Source: Vandammella animalimorsus (GTDB taxonomy: Bacteria > Pseudomonadota > Gammaproteobacteria > Burkholderiales > Burkholderiaceae_C). From it: a stretch of 64,000 nucleotides of DNA. The notes beneath the pieces are model-generated. The model was not told the origin of the DNA and ran no database searches. It saw nothing but the letters and a program-made list of their open reading frames with translations. A program made the translations under genes and the position numbers. Shown here piece after piece: positions 17,501-25,923 of the stretch (position 1 is the first letter of the stretch; every line of letters starts with the position of its first letter). Location: assembly GCF_002285265.1 (NCBI RefSeq), contig NZ_NSJB01000008.1:53226-117225 (forward strand), read 5' to 3'.

Positions 17501-19564
17501 TTGCTCGCGCAGCCAGAGGGTCAGCGCCACCTGGATGGCAAACAGCAGCGGTTGGGCAACGGTGGTGTCTTGCAAGGCCTGGGCATCGCCAGCTTGCAAC
17601 AGTGGCAGCAGTGCAAAGCCGGCCTGTGGGCGCATGGCTTCGTCCAGTTGGGTCAGCAGTTGCGCAAAACGGGGCGATTGGGCCAGCAGCGCCTGGCCCA
17701 TGCCGGCCCATTGGGCGCCATTGCCAGAGTAGACGAAGGCTAGGCCACCGGCAGGCGTCAGGGCTTCTTCACAGACGATGTGTGGCGAGGGCTTGCCGCT
17801 GGCATGGGCGCGCAGTGCGCTGCAGGCCTGGGCCAGCGTCGGCGCTTGCAGCAGCAGGCGCTGCTCCAGGTGCTCGCGGTGCAGGGCTGCGCTGCGCGCA
17901 ATGGCGTAGAAGGCCTGCGGCTGTTGGCCGTCAAGCCAGTCGGCATAGCGTTGCGCCAGTACGCGCAGCGCCTGTGGCGTGCGCGCCGAAAGCCGCAGTG
18001 GGGCCATGGGCGCGGCGGCCGTAGCCGCGCCAGTGGCTGACTGGTTGGCATTGGTCGCGCATCCGGCGCCTGGGTTTGGGCTCTTGGCGATGGACCCACT
18101 GGGCAGGAACTCTTGCAGCAGCACATGGGCATTGGCGCCACCAAAGCCAAAGGAGTTGACGCCGGCCACCAGTGGCCGCTGCTGTGCGGCCAGGCCTTGG
18201 CGCAGTGGCGTGGCGCTGCGCACCGGCGCCAGGTTCAGAGCGGCAAAGTCGATGTGCGGATTGAGGGTGTGCAGGTGTGGTGTGGGTGGCAGCGCGCGGT
18301 GGCGCAATGCCAGGATGGCCTTGATCAGCCCGGCCATGCCCGAGGCCGCTTCGAGGTGCCCAAGATTGGCCTTGACCGAGCCAATGGGCAGGGGCTGGGT
18401 GCGACCCTGGCCGTAGACGGCGCCGATGGCAGCGCTTTCGACCGGATCGCCCACGGCGGTGCCTGTGCCGTGGGCCTCGATGAAGTCGATGTCGTGAGCC
18501 GCCAGGCCGCTGCGCGCCAATACCTGGCGCATCAGCTCAGCCTGGCCAGCGCTGCTGGGGATGGTGATGCCGCTTTTGCGCGCGCCATCGGCGTTGACGC
18601 CGCTGGCCAGAATCACGGCCTGCACGTTGTCGCCATCGACCAATGCGCGCTGCAGCGGTTTGAGCAGCAGCACGGCTGCGCCTTCGGCGCGCACGTAGCC
18701 GTCGCCGCTGGCATCGAAGGGTTTGCAGCGTCCGCCGGCCGAGAGCATCGAGGCCTTGGTAAAGCCGATGAAGGGGTAAGGGTGCAGCAACAGACTGACG
18801 CCGCCGACCAGAGCCATTGAGGCCTCGCCGCTGCGCAGGCTGTTGCAGGCATGGTGCAGAGCCACCAGCGATGAGGAGCAGGCCGTGTCCACCGCCAGCG
18901 ACGGACCATGCAGATCGAACACGTAGGACAGGCGGTTGGCGGCAATGCTCAGGGTGTTGCCGGTCATGGAGTGCGCCGTCATGCTGGCCAGGTCGTCCAG
19001 GCCGCGCGTGCCGTAGTCCAGACTGGAGATGCCTACATAGACGGCGCAATCGCTGCCTGCCAGAGAGCTGGCGGCGATGCCGGCGTTTTCCATGGTCTCC
19101 CAGGCCAGCTCCAGCAGTAGGCGCTGCTGTGGATCCATCCAGGCCGCTTCACGCGGTGCGATGCCGAAGAAGCCTGCGTCGAATTCATCGATGCGCGACA
19201 GCACGCCAGCAGAGAAAGTGATGCTGCGCCCGGGCTCGGCGCGGCACGGATGCTGCAGTGTGTCGGTGGCCCAGCGCCCGGGCGGTACCTGCGTGACCAG
19301 ATCGCGCCCCTCTTGCAGCGCCTGCCACAGGCTGGCCTCGTCGCCAAGATCGCCGGGCAGGCGGAAAGCCATGCCGACGATGGCCACGGCCGACTCGCTG
19401 GCCGGGCCTTGCCAAATGCTGCGCGCAGCGTGGGCGGCCGGGTTTGGGCTCGATGGCGATGGCCTGCGCTGACCTTGGGGGGCTGGCAGAGTTTCCTTGG
19501 ATGCAGGCATGGGTTGGACTGAGCTTTGCGGCTTCCCTGGGATTTCAGAGGGCTGGAGCCACAC
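11582..19564 (-). CDS. Type I polyketide/fatty-acid synthase, RkpA-like (KS-AT-DH-psiMT-ER-KR-ACP)
   Basis: This is a single-module megasynthase of 2,660 residues. The ketosynthase (about 55–485) has the active-site Cys 229 in DTACSSSL and His 365 and His 403 in HGTGT and NLGH. The acyltransferase (about 605–895) has GHSVGE with Ser 699 and YAFH at 803–806, suggesting malonyl use. The dehydratase (about 972–1250) has HxxxGxxxxP at His 1004 and Asp 1165 in LLDLCFQ. The methyltransferase-like segment (about 1450–1600) has a poor SAM motif, VLEIAAGPS. The enoyl reductase (about 1910–2226) has IHGAAGGVG. The ketoreductase (about 2256–2440) has SGGLSGFG, Ser 2391 and Tyr 2404. The carrier domain has DLGMDSL with Ser 2569. 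No thioesterase follows. The full reducing set suggests an iterative, saturated acyl product handed to the next-door oxoamine synthase. The start is uncertain within about 20 residues. Confidence 0.93.
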   Translation of the reverse strand: MWLQPSEIPGKPQSSVQPMPASKETLPAPQGQRRPSPSSPNPAAHAARSIWQGPASESAVAIVGMAFRLPGDLGDEASLWQALQEGRDLVTQVPPGRWATDTLQHPCRAEPGRSITFSAGVLSRIDEFDAGFFGIAPREAAWMDPQQRLLLELAWETMENAGIAASSLAGSDCAVYVGISSLDYGTRGLDDLASMTAHSMTGNTLSIAANRLSYVFDLHGPSLAVDTACSSSLVALHHACNSLRSGEASMALVGGVSLLLHPYPFIGFTKASMLSAGGRCKPFDASGDGYVRAEGAAVLLLKPLQRALVDGDNVQAVILASGVNADGARKSGITIPSSAGQAELMRQVLARSGLAAHDIDFIEAHGTGTAVGDPVESAAIGAVYGQGRTQPLPIGSVKANLGHLEAASGMAGLIKAILALRHRALPPTPHLHTLNPHIDFAALNLAPVRSATPLRQGLAAQQRPLVAGVNSFGFGGANAHVLLQEFLPSGSIAKSPNPGAGCATNANQSATGAATAAAPMAPLRLSARTPQALRVLAQRYADWLDGQQPQAFYAIARSAALHREHLEQRLLLQAPTLAQACSALRAHASGKPSPHIVCEEALTPAGGLAFVYSGNGAQWAGMGQALLAQSPRFAQLLTQLDEAMRPQAGFALLPLLQAGDAQALQDTTVAQPLLFAIQVALTLWLREQGIAPDATAGHSVGEIAAAWAAGALTLEQAITVICARSQAQGLTRGQGRMAALGLSEVQTRQLLAELGLQASIEIAGINSPGNITLAGPLPALQRLEQQLAARATPVFFRLLELDYAFHSRVMDAIEDELAQRLSQFAPGRASAQPFVSTVTGTQLEAHALNADYWWRNVREPVQFQRAVATLAQLGCTVFVEIGPHAILQRYITESLQAEKAQGRALPSLQRGNDGPQRLTELAGRLHLLGDGRSLQQHFPKAAPRVPLPNYPWQRERHWHPNTSESLQAFSRQRLHPLLGWPLPEAEAAWGNVLDVRTLPWLADHQVGGAIVYPGAAYADMALAAARQWLGAGPLRIEQLDILAPMVLEPDQARSLRLVLQPRDGSFQISSRARLSSDDWTLHAAGRILQASALQPSARIVAPESTASITDAAAHYHRTQALGLQYGPAFQGLRSVQVQGQQLQAQLQLPAPLSPQEHELHPALLDLCFQTLADFFGQAIDAGDGIALLPTKIGRLELLAVADDQAPPITALRAQLRRHSHRSALADFELLDEQGRLRARLQDCRFRAAHLAAPISATAPHWHISAPLTPHPCDSLRSHALPIASLRTQAEAALAPWQAQRQAWFTQTLPLCEALTLSFAYQAFAQLAAQAGPHWHQCFSDAAARPYAFWLAQLLQREQLLTQPQPGQWQLTSADALPAAGQLWQAILHDSPASLPQLMLLARVGAQLPSLLQQGSADGMAADNDAALALLTALRRAPAAEALYSDDPAYCGIYLALQAMLREAARRWPATQRLRVLEIAAGPSLLALDLAEQLPDDRLDYVLALPDAPLQERLQAQLQAALPDRAAISVTGFDPLSGALTADRSGPQHFDLVLLHHSLHLARDFGAALAQAQQYLAEDGLLLLAERHPDWSASLLEGLDSAHWRLPVGSADSNQDEAPSIAHAPEALPALLPPQAWQQLLKQQDWRETCHFAEPAAQGLAEGAYLLLARRPAMPAKTEAATPPPTAAWLLMADAASAPMAQALRQALHEQGQQAQILLQHAACAPNGLDRASNAGTGSRTKDTALLDWSADTSGQARRVIYLRGWDDAPEQAAARAAEWLDAMQRLANQPHAPHLWLVTRGGALCDSLPEAAAHGSAAPNPAQAALWGMGRVAMNELPQLACTLIELACDPAAEQTVPRLLNECLHPDGLDEILLTSQTRHALQLHQAAPPGPPPQPTSRWRLDFHVPGQLRNLVWLPEAERPLQTHEVEVRTMATGLNFRDVMYLMGLLPDEAVENGFAGASLGLEFSGVVHRVGAQVKTLRPGDAVVGFGPACFASHVVTPAHALAPMPAHWSFEAAATVPTVFFTVYYALVQLADLQPGERVLIHGAAGGVGMAAIALAQHLGAEVYASAGSEDKRDFVRLLGVERVFDSRSLDFADALMQVTHGQGVDVVLNSLAGEAMRRSLELLRPFGRFLELGKRDFFENTPLGLRPMRNNISYFGIDADQLLTGRPALAAKLFGEVMALLRERILAPLPYRAFPAERIVEAFRAMQQARHIGKIVVSMHQAQPEVKPAPAMSSTAAQQAAEPLLAGSGAWLVSGGLSGFGLASARWLAQQGVRQLALIGRRGADTPGAAQALAELQAQGVQVRAWACDVSDAQAVDALIAQVQRELPPLTGVLHAAAVFDDQILARLDAASLQRVLHAKLLGAWNLHRATRTAALQHFIVYSSITTAIGNPGQANYVAANAGLQALTALRQQQGLPATCMAWGPIADVGYLSRNDAVRDSLAQRLGRAPMSAEQALTQLGRALRHGNGQPGFTPADFDWNALAPLLPGAQGSRFAALNRLRRDAGSAAQEQDIRSLIASKTPEQVLRIVQELVAQQVAKTLGIAAERIAPERSLHDLGMDSLMAVELALGLEQRLGVQLPVMMLNDAPSVHSVSARIVTRLGHGAGDDAHDVGIAQVAHIAAQHGEGLSAEDIEALSADARQLAQQGARLIP

Positions 19565-20219
19565 ATGATTGGCATGTGCACTGGGCCAGCAGCGCCGCTC
19601 ATATTTTTATGGGGATAAATCTGTGACGAAGCTTTTGGCCCGGTGTTTTTTCTGAATGAGCAAGCCGCTGGATTCTATGGACGCATCGGCGCCGGGCTGT
19701 AATGGCCTGGCGGTTTTTATTTGTCGAGTGTTGCTATTTGTATCTTTAGGTTGATTCAGGGTGCCGCCATCAAGGTCTTGGCTTTGCAGGCCGTAATGGT
19801 TTTAATGTGCTGATTTGTCGAAACAAATTGTTTCTATAAAAACATTGAGAGCGGATTGGTTTGATATTTAATTGACAATCAAATTGTGAATATTTTATGG
19901 ATGGCTTAACTTGGCTTTAATTTCTGAGTAATTTTTCATCTTTATTGTCATTGAATAGTTAAAAATTGAATGCAGGTTCGCGCGTCTTCTGCGGGACAGT
20001 GTGCGCTGTAGGGACAGTGTGCGCTGTAGGGACAGTGTGCGCTGTAGTTGGGGAGCTGCGTGAATATGCCTTGACACAGCGAGCTGCCGCGATGGTCGCT
20101 GCCAGTGCCTGGGCGAGCGGCGCAACCGTCCGCCCGCAGCCAGCAGCGCGGCGAGGCGATGCGCGAAGAGTCTCAGCAGGAGAGGACTTAGGGCCCGCAA
20201 AAAATTGCACAGCAGTCCC
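19565..20219. other. Non-coding AT-rich region upstream of the capsule operon
   Basis: No convincing gene is seen here. About 19,620–19,980 is markedly AT-rich for this GC-rich window, with runs such as TTGTTTCTATAAAAAC and TAATTGACAATC. It should hold the promoter of the leftward capsule operon and possibly binding sites for nucleoid proteins. No exact −10/−35 pair or RfaH ops motif could be assigned with confidence. The right third contains an 18-bp tandem triplicate. Confidence 0.6.
19993..20046. repeat. Three perfect 18-bp tandem repeats
   Basis: The unit GGGACAGTGTGCGCTGTA occurs three times without a gap or mismatch, then stops. It lies between the AT-rich segment and the groESL promoter, in a region without genes. 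It may be a variable-number repeat or a set of protein-binding sites. Confidence 0.95.
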
Positions 20220-20248
20220 TTGAAATGGCTTTTTTCGTCCGTATCATT
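20219..20248 (+). promoter_or_regulatory. Candidate groESL promoter (sigma-32-like and/or sigma-70)
   Basis: CTTGAAAT at 20,219–20,226 and CCGTATCATT at 20,239–20,248 resemble a heat-shock promoter (CTTGAAA and CCCATNT boxes). TTGAAA at 20,220 with TATCAT at 20,242 and a 16-bp spacer also fits sigma-70. The CIRCE operator begins at the end of the −10 region, as expected for HrcA repression. Confidence 0.6.
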
Positions 20249-20273
20249 AGCACTCGTTGCGGGTGAGTGCTAG
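20247..20273 (+). promoter_or_regulatory. CIRCE operator (HrcA binding site)
   Basis: TTAGCACTC, nine spacer bases, then GAGTGCTAG form the CIRCE inverted repeat, with one mismatch from the consensus (final A replaced by G). It lies 125 bp upstream of groES. HrcA bound here would repress groESL in the absence of heat stress. Confidence 0.93.
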
Positions 20274-20397
20274 CAGTTGCTTTGTTTTGCTTGGCTTCGC
20301 CCGGCCAATGGGGGTTGTGCAGCGGTCTGAACACCGCCTGTCAGGTCGAGCCACAGCCCCGCCGTTCAATTTTTTTGCAATTCTCAGGAGAGAACAC

Positions 20398-20688
20398 ATG
20401 GCTCTGCGTCCTTTGCACGATCGCGTGATCGTCAAGCGTCTGGAAAACGAAACCACCACCGCCTCGGGCATCGTCATCCCCGACAACGCCGCCGAGAAGC
20501 CCGACCAGGGTGAAGTGCTGGCCGTGGGCCCCGGCAAGCGCGATGACGACGGCGACCGCCTGTCCATGGACGTGAAGGTCGGCGACCGCGTGCTGTTTGG
20601 CAAGTACAGCGGCCAGTCCGTCAAGGTCGATGGCCAGGAAGTGCTGGTGCTCAAGGAAGACGACATCTTCGCCGTCGTCGAGAAGTAA
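20398..20688 (+). CDS. groES: Co-chaperonin GroES
   Basis: This protein of 96 residues begins [14 protein letters not shown] and ends [10 protein letters not shown], the standard GroES sequence and length. The ATG at 20,398 follows CAGGAGAG, so the longer upstream frame is not used. It caps the GroEL ring during ATP-driven folding in the cytoplasm. It is the first gene of the groESL operon, 108 bp before groEL, and is controlled by the CIRCE element. Confidence 0.98.
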   Translation: MALRPLHDRVIVKRLENETTTASGIVIPDNAAEKPDQGEVLAVGPGKRDDDGDRLSMDVKVGDRVLFGKYSGQSVKVDGQEVLVLKEDDIFAVVEK

Positions 20689-20739
20689 TCCAGTAATCGG
20701 GCGGCCTGCACGCGCCCCATCCCCATTCATTTCTGTTGA

Positions 20740-22434
<1,695 letters not shown>

Positions 22435-22545
22435 TGCGCCACTGACGAGAGACCGGCCGCCCGCGATCGGCCGGCCTGTCAGGCGCCCTGGCCCACACCC
22501 TTGCGCTCCTTGTGCAAGAGTGCTGGGCAGGCGCCATTTCCACCC

Positions 22546-22573
22546 AACCCGGCCCATGGCCGGGTTTTGTTTT
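22546..22573 (+). terminator. Rho-independent terminator after groEL
   Basis: AACCCGGCC-CAT-GGCCGGGTT is a 9-bp perfect stem with a 3-base loop, followed by TTGTTTT. It lies 112 bp after the groEL stop. A second weaker GC hairpin lies near 22,452–22,478. Confidence 0.85.
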
Positions 22574-22683
22574 GCGCGCGTTGCTGCAAGTGGCTGTCAG
22601 GCGCTGGAATAATGCGCGCCCGCACCTGCATCCAAGCGCTTCGAAAAGTGCGCGGGGCAGACCTTCCCTCGCATTTGCCCACC

Positions 22684-23625
22684 ATGCCGACCGCATCATC
22701 CCCCGCCGTTGCCGCCCCGGCAGCTCCCAGCCCTGCGCCGCCCATGGCCTCGGGCTTGCTGCTGGCGGCGCTGGGGGCCGTGGCCTTCAGCGGCAAGGCC
22801 ATCATCGTCAAACTGGCCTACCGGCATGGCGTCGATGCGGTCACGCTCATCATGTACCGCATGCTGTTTGCGCTGCCCCTCTTCGTCGCCATGGCCTGGT
22901 GGGGCGGGCGCGGCAAGCCGCCGCTGACGCGGCGCGACATGCTGGCCGTCATGGGCCTGGGCATCTCGGGCTACTACCTGGCCAGCCTGCTGGACTTCAT
23001 GGGCCTGCAATACATCAGCGCCGGGTTGGAGCGGCTCATCCTCTACCTAACACCCACCTTGGTCATGCTGCTGGGCTGGGCGCTGCGCGGCGCGCGCCTG
23101 AGCCGCCGCCACTGGCTGGCCGTGCTTGTGAGCTACAGCGGCGCGCTGCTGGTCTTCGGGCGAGAGATGCAACTGCCAGGCACGGCAGACACCGCCCTGG
23201 GGACGGCCCTGGTCTTTGGCGGCACCGTCAGCTATGCCCTGTACCTGTTTTTCAGCGGCGAATACGTGCAGCGCCTGGGGGCCTTGCGCCTGGTCGGGCT
23301 GGCCACCAGCTTTGCCTGCCTGTGCTGCATTGCGCAATTTCTGCTGACCCGCCCATTGAGCGCCGCGCAGCAGGTGGCCACGCCGGTGCTGTGGCTGAGC
23401 CTGCTCAACGCCACGGCCTGCACCGTGGCGCCCGTGCTGATGGTGATGATGGCCATGGAGCGCATCGGCGCCAGCTTGACGGCGCAGATCGGCATGATCG
23501 GCCCGCTGTCCACCATCGCCATGGGCGTCTGGCTGCTGGGCGAGCCCTTCACCCCATGGCTGGCCGCCGGCACGGTGCTGGTCGTGGCCGGCATCTGGCT
23601 GTTCAGCCGCGCCGGGCGGCGCTGA
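22684..23625 (+). CDS. EamA/DMT-superfamily membrane transporter
   Basis: The protein has 313 residues from the ATG at 22,684 (MPTASSPAVA). The frame stays open upstream, but that part is low-complexity and non-hydrophobic. About ten hydrophobic helices form two EamA repeats, the first from AALGAVAFSGKAIIVKLAY and the second from GTALVFGGTVSYALYLF. EamA proteins export amino acids or other metabolites. The substrate cannot be told. It stands alone, between groEL's terminator and the convergent ygfZ. Confidence 0.85.
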   Translation: MPTASSPAVAAPAAPSPAPPMASGLLLAALGAVAFSGKAIIVKLAYRHGVDAVTLIMYRMLFALPLFVAMAWWGGRGKPPLTRRDMLAVMGLGISGYYLASLLDFMGLQYISAGLERLILYLTPTLVMLLGWALRGARLSRRHWLAVLVSYSGALLVFGREMQLPGTADTALGTALVFGGTVSYALYLFFSGEYVQRLGALRLVGLATSFACLCCIAQFLLTRPLSAAQQVATPVLWLSLLNATACTVAPVLMVMMAMERIGASLTAQIGMIGPLSTIAMGVWLLGEPFTPWLAAGTVLVVAGIWLFSRAGRR

Positions 23626-23693
23626 ACGGCTGAGCCGACTTCAACAGCCGCCTGGGCGCGGCGGCGTCCTGGCTTGTGTCTTGTGTGTCTGCC

Positions 23694-24767
23694 TCACACA
23701 TCGTCCAGGATCGGATAGGGCGCGGGCTGGATCTGCAGCGGCGTGGCGCTGCTGCCGGGGGCGGCCAGTTGCAGTGGCTGGCTGGCGCAGTCCGTTTTCA
23801 GCGAGACGATGGCGGCGAAGGGGCGCGGGCCGCTGCCGCTGGCTTCTGTCTGGCTGTGCCAGGCCGATTGCACGACGACGCCGCAAGGCTGGTCGGGGTC
23901 GCTGGCGGAGAAGATTTCCGTGCCGGGCTCGGGCAGCTCTGCGGCCTGGCCGTTGGCCAGGAAGGCGCGGCGCTTGATGGCACCGCGGAACTGGCTGCGC
24001 GCCACCACTTCCTGGCCGGGGTAGCAGCCTTTCTTGAAGCTGACGCCGCCCACCGATTCGTAGTTGAGCATTTGCGGCACGAACAGCTCGACCACGGGGG
24101 CGCTGATGGTGGCCACGCCGGCCAGCACTTCTGAATACGCCCAGGCGGCGCAGGCCTGCTGCTGCGCCCGTGTGGCGGGCAGGCTGGCGGCGCTGCCGCT
24201 GGGGGCGATGTGCAGCGCCCGGGGCTGGCCGGCGGCCGGGTACAGGCCGATGACCCAGGCCGGTGCGGCATCGGCCGCTGCGCCGCTGCGCGCGGCGGCG
24301 TTGGCCACGGCTTGCCAGGGGGCCAGCGGGGCTGGCTCAGGGGTATGGCCAGCGGCGTCGCCAGCGTCAGCGGCCAGGGTGGCCGAGATGGCCTGCTCGA
24401 TGGCGGCCTGGCCCAGCAGCCCGTGCAGCTGCCATTGCGCGCTGGCGTCGCTCAGGCGCACTTTGGCGCGCAGGATGAACATGGACAGGCGTTTTTGCAC
24501 GGCCGCCAGCACGCTGCGGTGCACCAGCAGCAGCACGTCCGTGGGGCCCAGGCGCACGCCGATGAAGCTGGCCTGCATGCGCCCCTTGGCGCTCAGATAG
24601 GCCGCCAGGCGCGCGCTGTCGTGGCCCAGCAGGGCGAAGTCGTTGCTCAGCTGGCTTTGCAAGAATTGCAACGCATCGTCGCCGCTGCAGTGCAACACGC
24701 CCAGCTCGGTGATGGGGCAGATGGCGGCAGTGGCATTGGGCTGGGCAGGGGCGGCAAGGGCGGACAT
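23694..24767 (-). CDS. ygfZ: tRNA-modifying protein YgfZ (GcvT-like, folate-binding)
   Basis: This is a 357-residue protein from MSALAAPAQP. The frame extends 56 codons further upstream, but that stretch is low-complexity and overlaps the mltG promoter. The family signature KGCYPGQE (K-G-C-Y-x-G-Q) is present in the C-terminal half. YgfZ is a tetrahydrofolate-dependent factor that supports Fe-S enzymes such as MiaB. It is divergent from mltG, with about 157 bp between start codons, a common arrangement in this order. Confidence 0.93.
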   Translation of the reverse strand: MSALAAPAQPNATAAICPITELGVLHCSGDDALQFLQSQLSNDFALLGHDSARLAAYLSAKGRMQASFIGVRLGPTDVLLLVHRSVLAAVQKRLSMFILRAKVRLSDASAQWQLHGLLGQAAIEQAISATLAADAGDAAGHTPEPAPLAPWQAVANAAARSGAAADAAPAWVIGLYPAAGQPRALHIAPSGSAASLPATRAQQQACAAWAYSEVLAGVATISAPVVELFVPQMLNYESVGGVSFKKGCYPGQEVVARSQFRGAIKRRAFLANGQAAELPEPGTEIFSASDPDQPCGVVVQSAWHSQTEASGSGPRPFAAIVSLKTDCASQPLQLAAPGSSATPLQIQPAPYPILDDV

Positions 24768-24924
24768 GGGGTCGATTGGGGCTGTATGACGGGAAGGGGG
24801 CGGGCCCGGCAGGGGCCAGCGGGCCGGTGCGGATGGCGCGGGGTTTCGTGCTATCGTGCGCGGCTTTTGCGGCCCTGGCGCTGCGCACGGCGCGGCCCGG
24901 TTTTTAACAGAAGGAAGCCCTCCC

Positions 24925-25923
24925 TTGCTGCGCAAGTTGTTTTTGTTCCTGTTGCTGGTGCTGGCTTTGCTGGGCGCGGCGCTGGCCTATGGCCTGTGGT
25001 GGCACGATCAGCCGCTGCACATCGAGCCCGCCCCGGCCGAGCTGACGATTGCGCGCGGCGCCACGCCGCGCGGCGTGGCGCAGGCGCTGGTCGATGCCAA
25101 GGTGTTCCAGTTGCCGCCCGCGCTGCTGTACTGGGGGCTGCGCGCCAGCGGCCAGGGCCGGCGCATCAAGGCCGGCTATTACGAATTCGACAGCGGCGTC
25201 ACGCCCCGGCAGGTGCTGCGGCGCCTGGTGCGCGGTGAGCAGACCCTGCAATCCATCACCTTCGTCGAGGGCTGGACCTTCAAGCAAATGCGCCAGCTGC
25301 TGGCCCAGCAGCCGCTGCAGCACCAGACGGCGGGGCTGAGCGATGCGCAAATCATGGCCCAGCTCGGTCGCGAAGGGGTGCACCCCGAGGGGCGCTTTTT
25401 CCCCGACACCTATTTCTTTGCCAAGGGCAGCAGCGATCTGGCCGTGCTCGAACAATCGCTGCAGGCCATGGACCGCATGCTGGAGGCCGCCTGGCAGCAG
25501 CGTGACCGCAATCTGCCACTGAAAAAGCCCGATGAGGCGCTGATCCTGGCCAGCATCGTCGAGAAGGAAACCGGCCAGCACAGCGACCGGGGCCGCATTG
25601 CCGGGGTGTTCATCAACCGGCTCAACAAAGGCATGCTGCTGCAGACCGACCCGAGCGTGATCTACGGCCTGGGCGACGCCTACGACGGCCGCCTGCGCCG
25701 CCGCCACCTGGAGGCTGACACGCCCTGGAACACCTACACCCGCGCCGGCCTGCCGCCCACGCCCATTGCCATGCCCGGCAAGCAATCGTTGCTGGCAGCG
25801 GTGCAGCCGGAGAAAACCAGCGCGCTGTACTTCGTGGCGCGCGGCGATGGCTCCAGCGAATTCAGCGATACCCTGCAGCAACACAACCGCGCGGTGGACC
25901 GCTACATCCGGGGCAAGCCATGA
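24925..25923 (+). CDS. mltG: Endolytic murein transglycosylase MltG
   Basis: The protein has 332 residues if the TTG at 24,925 is used. It is preceded by AGAAGGA at 24,909–24,915 and leads straight into a membrane anchor (LRKLFLFLLLVLALLGAAL). An ATG at 24,856 would add a non-family extension. The YceG domain has ASIVEKETGQH with the catalytic glutamate, and the NRLNKGM…TDPSVIYGLG segment. MltG cuts nascent glycan strands in the periplasm. Its stop overlaps tmk by ATGA. Confidence 0.92.
   Translation: MLRKLFLFLLLVLALLGAALAYGLWWHDQPLHIEPAPAELTIARGATPRGVAQALVDAKVFQLPPALLYWGLRASGQGRRIKAGYYEFDSGVTPRQVLRRLVRGEQTLQSITFVEGWTFKQMRQLLAQQPLQHQTAGLSDAQIMAQLGREGVHPEGRFFPDTYFFAKGSSDLAVLEQSLQAMDRMLEAAWQQRDRNLPLKKPDEALILASIVEKETGQHSDRGRIAGVFINRLNKGMLLQTDPSVIYGLGDAYDGRLRRRHLEADTPWNTYTRAGLPPTPIAMPGKQSLLAAVQPEKTSALYFVARGDGSSEFSDTLQQHNRAVDRYIRGKP

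Noticed and set aside
19565..20000. RfaH ops/JUMPstart element for the capsule operon
   Set aside because: No GGTAGC-type ops core was found on the minus strand in this region.
19993..20046. Possible CRISPR array
   Set aside because: The 18-bp units are contiguous without spacers, so this is a simple tandem repeat.
24768..24935. Longer YgfZ start 56 codons upstream
   Set aside because: The extension is Pro/Ala-rich, lacks similarity to the family and would overlap the mltG control region.
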